This document shows positions 1 to 8,345 of a DNA stretch of 64,000 nucleotides, one piece after another. Location of the stretch: positions 2,108,001-2,172,000 of the forward strand of contig NZ_UHIL01000001.1 in NCBI RefSeq assembly GCF_900460535.1. Reading direction: 5' to 3'. A program made the translations under genes and the position numbers. The first letter of the stretch is position 1; each line of letters begins with the position of its first letter. The notes below the pieces were generated by a model. It saw only the letters and a program-made list of their open reading frames with translations, did not search any database and had not been told where the DNA came from. This stretch comes from Vibrio parahaemolyticus. GTDB lineage: Bacteria > Pseudomonadota > Gammaproteobacteria > Enterobacterales > Vibrionaceae.

Positions 1-222
1 ACTAAGCCTCTCATCCCACTGACTCTCAAAACTTTTAATAAACAAGTTAGCCCTGCTTAAAGCTTCTTGGTGACGTCGAGCCTCATCAGCTTTTTCTTGA
101 GCTTGCTTTCGTACCTCTTCTGCTTCTGCTTTTTCCTTTTCTTCTTCAGTATAATCGTAATACTTCTTGCCACCGTAAGCTGCAGCGACTAAAGCCGCAG
201 CACCAATAATGATAGGTATCAT
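1..222 (-). CDS. Small anchored, charged protein (partial)
   Basis: I do not recognise this protein. Its C-terminus lies beyond the left edge, so only the first 74 codons are visible. ATG at 222 follows GGAAG with a five-base gap. Residues 1-18 are hydrophobic and Ala/Ile-rich, like a single membrane anchor or uncleaved signal. KKYYDY follows, then a Glu/Lys/Ala-rich helix (about 25-55) that looks coiled-coil. It is the last cassette gene in view, and its own attC must lie to the left. Confidence 0.7.
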   Translation of the reverse strand, partial: MIPIIIGAAALVAAAYGGKKYYDYTEEEKEKAEAEEVRKQAQEKADEARRHQEALSRANLFIKSFESQWDERLS

Positions 223-264
223 TTCTTCTTCCTTTTAATAAATATCAGATTACTCTCTGTAAGC

Positions 265-385
265 TAACGCCGCATTAAGGGGTGAACAACGCCACCGACC
301 AACCTAAACCATTGTGCCGTAAACACTAAAACTGATTCAAACCAAAACTGCCAAGCGTTGTGAATCCCTCTTGAATGCTTTGTTA
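265..385 (-). repeat. attC site
   Basis: 121 bp; outer arms gcattaag / cttgaatgc, inner aacaacgc / gcgttgtg. Closes a family A cassette. Confidence 0.95.
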
Positions 386-746
386 GTTGCCAAACCTAAA
401 GCTTTGATTTGAAGTTGATTGCCGTTTTGCCAACACTAGCTTTATGTGTATTGATAGACTCAAATCAGGCGCAGCTTCAAAGCGCCTGTCACTGAAACCA
501 CTTGGAACTCAAAGCGCCGCAGAAAACGAACCAACAACACCAAAAAGCTCTTTTAGACAGACAATGTCACCGAGCTGACTTTCAACAAGTAAATCGACTT
601 CTGAAACGGCAAACCAAACTAGGAAAAGAACGAAGCTCAATTTCCGCGAACCAAGATTCCGAAGTTCGAAGTGCAGAATCGAGCAAAGCACACGAACGAT
701 TAGACCTAAACACTCTGTTTTAGCCGCGATTTTCCTCGTTGGCAAC
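386..746. other. Gene-less cassette, family A copy 1
   Basis: No convincing gene. A minus-strand frame found in other family A copies is broken here by a TGA near 509. The plus-strand frame at 502-723 is not kept in other copies. It shares the module around ccacttggaac...gccg(c/t)agaaaacg with all A and C cassettes. Confidence 0.75.
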
Positions 747-866
747 TAACGCCCTGTTAAGGTGTGAGCAACGCAATACCGAAGCCCCCGCATACCACCT
801 TAAACACTAAACGCAACGCATAGCAAAAATGCCACGCGTTGCGAATCACTCTTAAACAGTTTGTTA
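747..866 (-). repeat. attC site
   Basis: 120 bp; arms ctgttaag / cttaaacag, inner gcaacgc / gcgttgc. Its R'' supplies the TAA stop of the gene at 864. Apparently identical to the site at 25428. Confidence 0.96.
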
Positions 867-1001
867 GCCATCTTTCTTACCACCTCCGGATGACTTGGGC
901 GGTTTTACAGGGGGCATTGGTGTTCCAACTTTCATATTAGGTAGATTACGTCCTGTATTTGGTACAATGACTCGACCTTTACCTTGAGGTTTATCTGACA
1001 T
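864..1001 (-). CDS. 45-aa Pro/Gly-rich peptide with C-terminal Gly
   Basis: Short gene of 45 codons plus stop. Its ATG lies two bases after the stop of the membrane-protein gene at 1004-1501, so the two are probably translated together. The peptide is basic and disordered-looking: it begins MSDKPQGKGR, has a PMPPVKPPK stretch, and ends SSGGGKKDG with Gly as last residue. The TAA stop lies inside the R'' box of attC. An identical copy is at 25545-25682. A different short Pro-rich peptide ending in Gly sits in the same place behind an unrelated membrane gene at 46416. Function unknown. Confidence 0.75.
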   Translation of the reverse strand: MSDKPQGKGRVIVPNTGRNLPNMKVGTPMPPVKPPKSSGGGKKDG

Positions 1002-1003
1002 GT

Positions 1004-1501
1004 TTACGCTCCAAGATAGTTTTCAGTGAAATATTCATCTGCTGCATTTTCAGCGGCTGCTTTTAGTTTGTTCTTTCGCGGTAAAACAATACCATTCAAA
1101 CTTGCCCTTTCAGCCGATAAGATACGACCTTTTAAACGAACTGTTTCTTCATGAATTTCTTCTTCAGTTAACAAGCCCTCTGATACTTTGTACCAAATAG
1201 TCTCAGCTTCTAGGAAGATAGCTTGAACTTGATTATTTAGCTCAGACACTGCTTTTAAGCGTTTTCGATACGGCAAAAATGGTTTAATTGCAGTGATCAC
1301 CTGTGACAAAGCAATTATGCAAGCCCATACCATTTGATGCTCTTTCCAAAGAGCCCAGGTAGCAATACTTGCTGATGACGCAATAGCCATGAATATACTC
1401 AAAGCTTTATCTGTCCATTCATCCTTTGCCGCGTACCCGTGAAGGTATGCAATTTGCGCTTTAAGTTCTTTCAGTAAATTCCAATATCGTAACTGATACA
1501 A
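1004..1501 (-). CDS. SLATT-like two-TM protein
   Basis: 165-aa protein with an N-terminal helix, two closely spaced membrane segments (about residues 33-50 and 57-75), then a long charged C-terminal helical region (about 80-150). This layout resembles SLATT-type proteins, which are predicted membrane effectors in nucleotide-signalling defence systems. That is a fold-level resemblance, not a proven family match. The start is TTG at 1501, eight bases after a strong AAGGAGG; no ATG is nearby. It is the first gene of a two-gene cassette with the Pro/Gly peptide. A full-length identical copy lies at 25685-26182. Confidence 0.8.
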   Translation of the reverse strand: MYQLRYWNLLKELKAQIAYLHGYAAKDEWTDKALSIFMAIASSASIATWALWKEHQMVWACIIALSQVITAIKPFLPYRKRLKAVSELNNQVQAIFLEAETIWYKVSEGLLTEEEIHEETVRLKGRILSAERASLNGIVLPRKNKLKAAAENAADEYFTENYLGA

Positions 1502-1522
1502 CTAGGTTTCCTCCTTGATGGC

Positions 1523-1643
1523 TAACGCCCTGCTAAGGGGTGAGCAACGCAAATACCGATGCTTCCGCACACCACTTTTATCACTAAAATCAACGCATAG
1601 TAAAAATGCCACGCGTTGCGAATCCCTCTTGAGCAGTTTGTTA
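1523..1643 (-). repeat. attC site
   Basis: 121 bp; arms ctgctaag / cttgagcag. Closes the 113-aa membrane protein cassette. Confidence 0.95.
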
Positions 1644-1645
1644 GC

Positions 1646-1987
1646 TTAAATTATGTAGCACCAAACCACGCCACCCCAAAACAGAATATTTAGTGTCCAA
1701 ACCATTATGCTTTGAACTGGGAACATATGAAAAACTAACTGGGGGCATGCTTTTAGCTCACTTGGAGAAAACAGCATTTGAGGTTGAAAATCCCAACTAG
1801 TAGCTAAACGACAACCTCGTTTGAATCGAGGATGATTAACCAAATATTCTGCGTAGGATGAATAAATTGTCCATAAGCCCAAAAAGCCAAATAACTCAAT
1901 TAGAGAGATCACTTCCAAGCTAAATGGCAATAGTGAAGGTCCACCAATGAGTATAATTGCTACAAATATCCATTTTTTGTTTCTCAT
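1646..1987 (-). CDS. Small membrane protein
   Basis: 113 aa, not recognised. A hydrophobic stretch from residue 5 to about 45 holds one or two membrane segments. A soluble middle with HPRFKRG follows, then a C-terminal membrane segment rich in Trp (about 93-113). ATG at 1987 follows AAGGATG. Single-gene cassette. Confidence 0.7.
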   Translation of the reverse strand: MRNKKWIFVAIILIGGPSLLPFSLEVISLIELFGFLGLWTIYSSYAEYLVNHPRFKRGCRLATSWDFQPQMLFSPSELKACPQLVFHMFPVQSIMVWTLNILFWGGVVWCYII

Positions 1988-2013
1988 TACACATCCTTGT
2001 TAATGATTTAAGC

Positions 2014-2136
2014 TAACGCCGCATTAAGGTGTGAGCAACGCAACCACCAAGACTAAACCATTGTACCGTAAACACAAAACCCAACGATGGAATAAAAAAT
2101 GCCAAGCGTTGGGAATCACTCTTAAATGCTTTGTTA
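2014..2136 (-). repeat. attC site
   Basis: 123 bp; arms gcattaag / cttaaatgc, inner caacgc / gcgttggg. Closes the DUF3955-like cassette, whose twin at 50513 has a different 91-bp attC. Confidence 0.95.
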
Positions 2137-2177
2137 TAACGAAGCTTCTTAGTGCGCTTGTGGCTTAACTAACCCGT

Positions 2178-2441
2178 TTACTGAACCTTTCTATGTTTAA
2201 CGAAGGTAACAACCAAAGCCACTAACGCCAGTAGCTGAAAAAGCCAAAATAAAGGAATGAACCCAAATGGCTCAACTAAGAAGCCATTCTCATCTACGTA
2301 TGAACCGATGGTGTTATAAGCAATTAAACACAAAATACCGCTGATACAGAAAAGAACGCTTATTTTATACTTACGGAGAAATTTCATCGGAGCCTCAATA
2401 TTTGAATATCTAACCATGTTAGACATTTTGTAAGAGTACAT
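2178..2441 (-). CDS. DUF3955-like two-TM protein, copy 2
   Basis: 87 aa. The first membrane segment is about residues 26-44. The loop IGSYVDENGFLVEPFG, typical of DUF3955 small membrane proteins, precedes the second segment (about 60-80). ATG at 2441 follows GGGGTG; an in-frame ATG at codon 6 is an alternative. It differs from the copy at 50513-50776 by two residues (Met/Ile at 9 and Glu/Gly in the loop). Function of the family is unknown. Confidence 0.75.
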   Translation of the reverse strand: MYSYKMSNMVRYSNIEAPMKFLRKYKISVLFCISGILCLIAYNTIGSYVDENGFLVEPFGFIPLFWLFQLLALVALVVTFVKHRKVQ

Positions 2442-2478
2442 GGTTCACCCCAATAATCATGATTGGACAGACAAGTTA

Positions 2479-2599
2479 TAACGCCGCGTTAAGTAGTGAG
2501 CAACGATACCACCTAACCTAAACGATTGCCCCGTAAACACTAAAGCCAATTTGAACTTAGAATGCCACGCGTTGCGAATCTGCCTTAAACGCTTTGTTA
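2479..2599 (-). repeat. attC site
   Basis: 121 bp; variant cgttaagtagtgag on the left, gaatctgccttaaacg on the right. R'' supplies the methyltransferase stop. Confidence 0.95.
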
Positions 2600-3274
2600 T
2601 GCGGCTTTTACCACAAGCATCTGGGTTGCGCCTTTTTGAAACTCATATTCAACACTTTTTAGGCTTACAGAAATACCAAGACTCTCTAAATGCCTAACCA
2701 CCCCAGATAAATAACTTGAGGGTTTACCATTTAACGAAATCAAAGGGTATATCCTAACCTCGTGTGATACGCGAACAAGCTCGGTAATAGCTTGAATATG
2801 CTCTCGTTCAGATACATGCTCGTCATAAAGAAACAAAAAGTGAGAACACAATGCTAGATCAAATTCTTTGTCGTCAAATGGAAGTTGAGGCAGTGAGCCA
2901 CTAACGTACCTTTGCGAATTTTTACCATCTTCATAATCGGCTAAAAAGTGGTTCATTGCCATCATTCTAGTGTTCTCTAACGCCTGCGGAGAACCTATTA
3001 CATCCCAGACATAACCATCCAAATTTTTCGTTAGCTGCTGCATTATTATCGGGCGGACTTCATCGATCCTACGGCTTATTTGCTCTTTAGAAAACTGATA
3101 AATAGGGTCAATTGAAACTACATAGCGCCCACTTTGGGTCAATTCTGCATTAAAACTTGCAGGACCATCACCGCATCCAAGGATTCTTTTCTCTTTATCT
3201 TCTTCAAGTATGTTAAACATTAGCTCATATTCTTTGAGCGTTCGCCCCCAAGGAACAACATCTTCTAATTTCAC
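2597..3274 (-). CDS. SAM-dependent methyltransferase-like protein
   Basis: 225 aa. Motif I is visible as ILGCGDGPASFN (about residues 32-43), with an acidic end to strand 2 (VVSIDP), and LPFDDKEFDLALCSHFLF matching motif IV/post-IV of class I methyltransferases. The substrate cannot be inferred. Start is GTG at 3274, eight bases after AAGGA. The TAA stop falls in the R'' of attC. Single-gene cassette. Confidence 0.75.
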   Translation of the reverse strand: MKLEDVVPWGRTLKEYELMFNILEEDKEKRILGCGDGPASFNAELTQSGRYVVSIDPIYQFSKEQISRRIDEVRPIIMQQLTKNLDGYVWDVIGSPQALENTRMMAMNHFLADYEDGKNSQRYVSGSLPQLPFDDKEFDLALCSHFLFLYDEHVSEREHIQAITELVRVSHEVRIYPLISLNGKPSSYLSGVVRHLESLGISVSLKSVEYEFQKGATQMLVVKAA

Positions 3275-3311
3275 GTCTAAAGTCCTTTTTTATGATTAAC
3301 GTTTGCCCGCA

Positions 3312-3431
3312 TAACGCCCTGCTAAGGGGTGAGCAACGCAATACCAAAGCCGCTGCATAACACCTTAATCACGAAATTCAACGCATAGTAAAAATGCCAC
3401 GCGTTGCGAATCCCTCTTGAGCAGTTTGTTA
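3312..3431 (-). repeat. attC site
   Basis: 120 bp; arms ctgctaag / cttgagcag. Closes the 166-aa unknown cassette. Confidence 0.95.
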
Positions 3432-3439
3432 TGTGAAAA

Positions 3440-3940
3440 TTAATTTGGGCAGAGAAAAGAACCTACTAAAGGCTCTTCCACAACCTCACACTCTAACGTT
3501 CCATTTACTGAGAGTTTTAGAGGGTTCAAAGGTGTGCAACATTCATCTTCAGGCGCTATGGAGTTTTCGACTTGGTACTTAAAAATGTTGTCGTTATCTT
3601 GCCTATAAGTAAACTCACACCCCGAAAACTCACCATTAGTATCGCCAAGAACCATACCATAGCGTGTAACTATCTGAAATCTGTCTTCAAACTCGGTAAA
3701 AGTTTGAGAGACAATTTCAACATTCCCCTCATAGCATTCGAATATAGCCTCTGTAAATTCATGTTCGTTCAAAGCACTACTAATATTTACTGGTCGAAAA
3801 TAAATATAGGGGCGGCAAAGGACACTATTATTGTAGCGAAAGACAACGCTAAGCTCGTCTTCCCCTATGTATTCGTAATCATTTTTATTCAAAGTTATAT
3901 GCTGCGTGAAGTACGCTAATTTGAGCATTATATCTTTCAC
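3440..3940 (-). CDS. Hypothetical cytoplasmic protein
   Basis: 166 aa, not recognised. Soluble, acidic and beta-rich, with several Tyr/Phe/Cys residues (CRPYIYFRP, ECYEGN, DECCTPLNP) but no clear metal-binding pattern. Start taken as GTG at 3940 behind AAAGGT; ATG at codon 5 (3928) is an alternative. No signal or membrane segment. Confidence 0.65.
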   Translation of the reverse strand: MKDIMLKLAYFTQHITLNKNDYEYIGEDELSVVFRYNNSVLCRPYIYFRPVNISSALNEHEFTEAIFECYEGNVEIVSQTFTEFEDRFQIVTRYGMVLGDTNGEFSGCEFTYRQDNDNIFKYQVENSIAPEDECCTPLNPLKLSVNGTLECEVVEEPLVGSFLCPN

Positions 3941-3991
3941 TATCTAATACCTTTACTTAGAGCTAACAACGGCTTCAGGAGAATTTTCACA

Positions 3992-4112
3992 TAACGCCGC
4001 ATTAAGGGGTGAACAACGCCACCACCTAACCTAAACCATTGTGCCGTAAACACTAAAGCCAATTCAAACCAAAACTGCCAAGCGTTGTGAATCCCTCTTG
4101 AATGCTTTGTTA
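3992..4112 (-). repeat. attC site
   Basis: 121 bp; arms gcattaag / cttgaatgc. Closes family A copy 2. Confidence 0.95.
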
Positions 4113-4480
4113 GTTGCCAAACCTAAAGCTTTGCTTTGATTTGATGTTAATTGCCGCTTTGCCAACACTGTCTTTGCGTATTTTGGAAAACTCAAATCAG
4201 GCGCAGTTTCAAAGCGCCTGTCACTGAAACCACTTGGAATATACAACGCCGTAGAAAACGCGCCAACAACACCAAAAAGCGCCTTTGGATAAACAATGTT
4301 ACAGAGCTAACTTTCAACATATAAATCGGTTTCTGAAATAGAGAATACAACCACAAAAGAAACCAACGCACAATTTTACAAACCTAAATAACTAGAAATT
4401 GAAATACGAAAACTGAGCCAAAAACACACGGACCTTAGCCCTAAATATTTTGTTTTAGCTGCGTTTTTCTCGTTGGCAAC
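4113..4480. other. Gene-less cassette, family A copy 2
   Basis: Closest to the next cassette (4603-4965): both carry agctaactttcaacatat and the acacacgga/acatacgga block. They look like a local duplication with different left-over attC variants. A short minus-strand frame begins at 4246 but runs into attC, so I do not call it a gene. Confidence 0.75.
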
Positions 4481-4602
4481 TAACGCCGCATTAAGGGGTG
4501 AACAACGCATTCCACCCAGACTAAACCATTGTGCCGTAAACACTAAAGCTGATTCAAACCAAAACTGCCAAGCGTTGTGAATCCCTCTTGAATGCCTTGT
4601 TA
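4481..4602 (-). repeat. attC site
   Basis: 122 bp; arms gcattaag / cttgaatgcc. Closes family A copy 3. Confidence 0.95.
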
Positions 4603-4965
4603 GTTGCCAGACCTAAAGCTTTGATTTGAAGTCGATTGCCGTTTTGCCAACACTTGCTTTACGTATTTTGAAAAACTCAAATCAGGCGTAGTTTCAAAGC
4701 GCCTGTCACTGAAACCACTTGGGACACAAAGCGCCGTAGAAAACGGATTAACAACACCAAAAAGCGCCTTTGGACAAACAATGTTACAGAGCTAACTTTC
4801 AACATATAAACCGGTTTCTGAAATATAGAGTCCAACCACAAAAGAAACCAACGCACGATTTTACAAACCCAAATAACTAGAAGTTGAAATACGAAAACCG
4901 AGCCAAAAACATACGGACCTTAGCCCTAAATATTTTGTTTTAGCTGCGTTTTTCTCGTTGGCAAC
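4603..4965. other. Gene-less cassette, family A copy 3
   Basis: Second member of the 4113/4603 pair. No ORF longer than about 60 codons survives in either strand that is also kept in sister copies. Confidence 0.75.
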
Positions 4966-5085
4966 TAACGCCTTGTTAAGGTGTGAGGCACGCAATACCG
5001 ATGCGCCCGTATACCACCTTACCCACTAAACCTAACGCATAGTAAAAATGCCACGCGTGCCGAATCACTCTTGAACAATTTGTTA
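4966..5085 (-). repeat. attC site
   Basis: 120 bp; arms cttgttaag / cttgaacaa, inner gcacgc / gcgtgc. Closes the 106-aa membrane protein cassette. Confidence 0.95.
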
Positions 5086-5092
5086 TGTGGCT

Positions 5093-5413
5093 TTATAGCT
5101 GCACGCCTGGAAATAGTACCCAAATTATTGTGCTAACTACGGCTAAAAAAAGTGCAAAACCTATAATGTTAATAAGCCTCTGAACCGACACACTTTTATT
5201 TTGATAGTTAGGGTAAAAATTCTCTAAAGCAAAGCTATTAAGAAAACCTGCTATGGACATTTTCCCTATCCATACCAGCAGGCTGTTATTATCGGTACGC
5301 AACATGAAAATTTGGTTGATCGTTTGACCAGTTTCAAAAGCTTCATATGCCCAAATCAGTCCGAAAAGGACTGGTGGTGCAATTAAAAAGAAAATTGGTG
5401 CTTTAAACTTCAT
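5093..5413 (-). CDS. Small membrane protein
   Basis: 106 aa, not recognised. Membrane segments at about residues 6-24, 45-62 and 82-102, with a short loop carrying NFYPNYQNKSVSVQR. ATG at 5413 follows GGAGA by three bases. Single-gene cassette. Confidence 0.7.
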   Translation of the reverse strand: MKFKAPIFFLIAPPVLFGLIWAYEAFETGQTINQIFMLRTDNNSLLVWIGKMSIAGFLNSFALENFYPNYQNKSVSVQRLINIIGFALFLAVVSTIIWVLFPGVQL

Positions 5414-5428
5414 TTTTCTCCAGCCACA

Positions 5429-5550
5429 TAACGCCGCATTAAGGTGTGAGCAACGCTACCACGAAACTTAACCTTACCACCGTAAACACAAAACCCAACG
5501 ATTGAATGAAAAATGCCAAGCGTTGGGAATCACTCTTAAATGCTTTGTTA
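5429..5550 (-). repeat. attC site
   Basis: 122 bp; arms gcattaag / cttaaatgc. Closes the zinc-ribbon membrane protein cassette. Confidence 0.95.
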
Positions 5551-5552
5551 TA

Positions 5553-6158
5553 TTAATTTTCGTTCAACAAAGTACTGTTATCTCTTACTTGCCTAGTTGG
5601 ATAGCAAGCAAACGGGAAATATAAATGCTCTTTGGTTCCATTTAGTTGCACGTATTCTAGTATTAGATGACAGTTTTTTTCGATAACTCCATACCTTTCA
5701 GTATATGCAGCGATAATTTCATGAGGAATTGCTGAAGGTATAGCTGACCTATTAGAAGCAGTAACAACATGAGCTTCATTTGGGTTCAGCAATTGATTGT
5801 CTAACTTGCTTTGTAGATACGCTGTGGTGCTAATACCTGACTGTTCAACATTGTAAATATTAATCCTAGATAATGCAGCCGGGCTATTACCAACATTGGA
5901 CAACATGAAAGTGAGTTGAGTATGATCTCCTTCCAAAATTGAAATTTTCATTTCAGCTTTATATTCAACAAAAAGTTCTTTAATTGGCGGTGCTGTCCAT
6001 ATGGAAAGCCAAGTAAGAATAAAACCTGCGGTTATTACCACTGGGCTGACGTATCTCCTCCAATTTTGCACCGCCCCGCATTGGGCACACTTTTTCGCAC
6101 CAGCTTTCAACTCACTTTTACATTCTATGCATTGACTCAATTTTTCGAATATCTCCAA
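5553..6158 (-). CDS. Zinc-ribbon plus TM protein with periplasmic domain
   Basis: About 200 aa. The N-terminus holds a zinc ribbon (CIECKSELKAGAKKCAQCG, residues 11-29), then one membrane segment (about 38-56), then a beta-rich domain (about 65-200) probably outside the membrane. Family unknown. The start is uncertain: TTG at 6158 has no good Shine-Dalgarno, and GGAG lies just inside it, so TTG at 6140 could be used instead. Confidence 0.7.
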   Translation of the reverse strand: MEIFEKLSQCIECKSELKAGAKKCAQCGAVQNWRRYVSPVVITAGFILTWLSIWTAPPIKELFVEYKAEMKISILEGDHTQLTFMLSNVGNSPAALSRINIYNVEQSGISTTAYLQSKLDNQLLNPNEAHVVTASNRSAIPSAIPHEIIAAYTERYGVIEKNCHLILEYVQLNGTKEHLYFPFACYPTRQVRDNSTLLNEN

Positions 6159-6164
6159 TTAATA

Positions 6165-6284
6165 TAACGCCCTGTTAAGGTGTGAGCAACGCAATACCGA
6201 TGCTTCCGCATACCACCTTAAGCACTAAACGCAACGCATAGCAAAAATGCCACGCGTTGCGAATCACTCTTAAACAGTTTGTTA
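6165..6284 (-). repeat. attC site
   Basis: 120 bp; arms ctgttaag / cttaaacag. Closes the two-gene DUF6864 cassette. Confidence 0.95.
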
Positions 6285-6294
6285 GGGCTCTTTT

Positions 6295-6618
6295 TTATTG
6301 CCCTTTACCAAAAGCATAACCAAGAGCAAGAGTAATAATTGGCGTAAAAATAGCCCATGTATTTTTAATACTATCCATGGTATCTGAGCTATTGCCATCA
6401 GAACACAAGTCAACTAAGAAAAACGCAACACTAATTCCTGACGCAATACAAAAGCTCCAAGTAATTGTCATCCAAATGAAAGAGTCTTTTGCATTCTGAC
6501 CAGTACCAATATGCTGTGCTATTTTACCTACGAGGTGACGTTCTGTAGCTTTAACCTTTTCTTTTTGATTAGTATCAATACTAGGTTGAAAGGTAATCTT
6601 ACTTTGTTCATCAGCCAT
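6295..6618 (-). CDS. Two-TM protein, second gene of DUF6864 pair
   Basis: 107 aa from ATG 6618, which follows GGAG by six bases and overlaps the end of the upstream gene by 8 bp, so translation is probably coupled. A polar N-terminus of about 45 residues is followed by two membrane segments (about 47-68 and 83-103) and a basic tail GKGQ. Not recognised. The pairing with a DUF6864-like protein in one cassette suggests that the two act together. Confidence 0.75.
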   Translation of the reverse strand: MADEQSKITFQPSIDTNQKEKVKATERHLVGKIAQHIGTGQNAKDSFIWMTITWSFCIASGISVAFFLVDLCSDGNSSDTMDSIKNTWAIFTPIITLALGYAFGKGQ

Positions 6619-6967
6619 TAATTGCTCCAAGCATAAATGTATAGTGAAACTCCCTCATTTCTCCACCGTTGAAACTGTTCACGTAGTAAGTAATATAAAG
6701 CTGCTTCCCTTTTACCGAAGCGATAGGGATTGGGTCAGGATTCCCCTCTCCCAGTGAATTTTTGAAGTTGAATAGAGTCATTTTAAGTATGTTGTCTTCT
6801 ACCTTACCTTCATATCTCCCACCCTTGTCATCCTCTTTAAATTCAAATTTGAGAGTTAAATTATCAATTTTGAAAGTTAGTTCAGGGGTTGTCAGATGAA
6901 CGATGCCTGAAGAAATAACTTCCAGTCCATTGGTTGACACGGTGATTGGTATACCATAGTTATTCAT
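6611..6967 (-). CDS. DUF6864-like beta protein
   Basis: 118 aa, soluble and beta-rich. Features I associate with DUF6864 are LTLKFEFKED, FNFKNSLGEG, PIPIASVKGKQLYITYYV and HYTFML; the match is from memory. ATG at 6967 has only a weak upstream AAAGA. First gene of a two-gene cassette with a two-TM partner. Confidence 0.7.
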   Translation of the reverse strand: MNNYGIPITVSTNGLEVISSGIVHLTTPELTFKIDNLTLKFEFKEDDKGGRYEGKVEDNILKMTLFNFKNSLGEGNPDPIPIASVKGKQLYITYYVNSFNGGEMREFHYTFMLGAING

Positions 6968-7048
6968 TCTTTAACTCATTTCCTGATCATTACTATTCTT
7001 GGGATGCAATTTTACACGCATTTGTAATTGAAGCTAGTTCAAGAGTCC

Positions 7049-7168
7049 TAACGCCCTGTTAAGGTGTGAGCAACGCAATACCGATGCTTCCGCATACCAC
7101 CTTAAACACTAAAACCAACGCATAGTAAAAATGCCACGTGTTGCGAATCACTCTTAAACAGTTTGTTA
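7049..7168 (-). repeat. attC site
   Basis: 120 bp; arms ctgttaag / cttaaacag, with cacgtgttgcg in place of the usual cacgcgttgcg. Closes the cassette with the inverted gene. Confidence 0.95.
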
Positions 7169-7228
7169 GGCAGACAACTATATGAAATAATCATCTCTAC
7201 TCGTCTATTCATTCCACATATAAACATA

Positions 7229-7627
7229 ATGAAAAAATCAGAAAATATCTTTAAGAAAATATGCAACACTTATAAATCCACCCTTTTCAAAGGCATCGAC
7301 TTATCAATTCCCAACCAAAGCAATGCGAAGAGGTCACACTGGGTAGATGCACTGACAGCATTTGGACTGTTACTGGCTCTTTTCTACGCAGGTTTAGTCA
7401 TCTATCGAGGGGCTGTAATCTTCAACGATATACTAGGTGCTGCGGGCACCATCATTTGGGCTTTAGTCGTGCTAGCATTATCTATTTCAACTTTAATAGA
7501 TAACAATATAATGGCTAAAAAGGGCTACGACCGATTCTACAAAAGGTTCTTCTTTAAAAGCTTGTTAACTGTCGCCTTTGGTGCGATAAGCTCATATTAC
7601 TCTTGGCAAGCTATGCTAGGGGCATAG
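7229..7627 (+). CDS. Three-TM protein in reverse orientation
   Basis: 132 aa and the only clear cassette gene on the plus strand, reading toward intIA. It has a basic soluble N-terminus (about 35 residues), then membrane segments at about 40-62, 68-90 and 112-130. Start taken as ATG 7229; an earlier frame begins inside attC and is ignored. No good Shine-Dalgarno is visible. The cassette promoter cannot express it, so it needs its own. A weak candidate is ttgtta at 7163 with aataat 17 bases on. A hairpin follows the stop. Confidence 0.7.
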   Translation: MKKSENIFKKICNTYKSTLFKGIDLSIPNQSNAKRSHWVDALTAFGLLLALFYAGLVIYRGAVIFNDILGAAGTIIWALVVLALSISTLIDNNIMAKKGYDRFYKRFFFKSLLTVAFGAISSYYSWQAMLGA

Positions 7628-7636
7628 TTATTTTAG

Positions 7637-7658
7637 AGGGAGGGGTAAACCTCTCCCT
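7637..7658 (+). terminator. Hairpin after inverted cassette gene
   Basis: agggagggg / cctctccct stem with one G-U pair and a four-base loop, ten bases after the stop at 7627. There is no clear T-run, so termination may be weak. Confidence 0.5.
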
Positions 7659-7675
7659 ATCTTTGTAAGGCTGCC

Positions 7676-7795
7676 TAACGCCCAATTAAGGGGTGAGTAA
7701 CGCAACACCGATGCTACCGCAAACCACCTTAATCACCAAAATTAACGCATAGTAAAAATACCACGCGTTACGAATCCCTCTTGAATTGTTTGTTA
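7676..7795 (-). repeat. attC site
   Basis: 120 bp; arms caattaag / cttgaattg, inner gtaacgc / gcgttac. Closes family B copy 1. Confidence 0.95.
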
Positions 7796-8224
7796 GCACG
7801 CTGCCCTTAAAGCCTTTGGCACACGCCAAGATGTTGAAATATTGAACGAAATTTATGATTTAAAACACTAAAACCAAACGGACAGCTGCCAAACTAAAAA
7901 CACACTTCAAGACGTAAGTTGGCTAGAAGAAAAACATGCTTACCTGCCCTTTTTCACCACTTTCAAATTAACAAAGAATACGGGCTTCGAACTTGAACAA
8001 CAGCGACAAAGAAACGCTTGTTTTGCCGAAAATTTGTCAGCACCAAAGAAACCACGCCAGAGAAATAGCCCGAAAGTTAGAAACCGTAAACGATAAACTC
8101 ACAGAGAAAACTTCACATCTAGTGCCACCGGAGCGAACCTGAAAGGCACATTTAATTAGGTGTAAAGCGAGGAAAAGAAACCAATAAAAACAGAAACTTT
8201 TAGCCTTTGATGCCAACCCAGTGC
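7796..8224. other. Gene-less cassette, family B copy 1
   Basis: 429 bp without a conserved ORF. Hallmarks of family B, left to right: gcacgctgcc, ccaagatgttgaaat, tagaagaaaaacatgc, agttagaaaccgtaaacg, gtgccaccggagcgaac and ccaacccagtgc. Similarity between copies is in DNA rather than in any one reading frame. Confidence 0.75.
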
Positions 8225-8345
8225 TAACGCCGCATTAAGGGGTGAACAACGTCACCACCTAACTAAACCATTGTGCCGTAAACACCCAAAACCACTGCAA
8301 ACCAAAACTGCCAAGCGTTGTGAATCCCTCTTGAATGCTTTGTTA
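8225..8345 (-). repeat. attC site
   Basis: 121 bp; arms gcattaag / cttgaatgc. Closes family A copy 4. Confidence 0.95.

Noticed and set aside
3572..3919. Plus-strand 115-codon ORF
   Set aside because: Antisense shadow of the 166-aa gene, with no ribosome site and composition of a complement.
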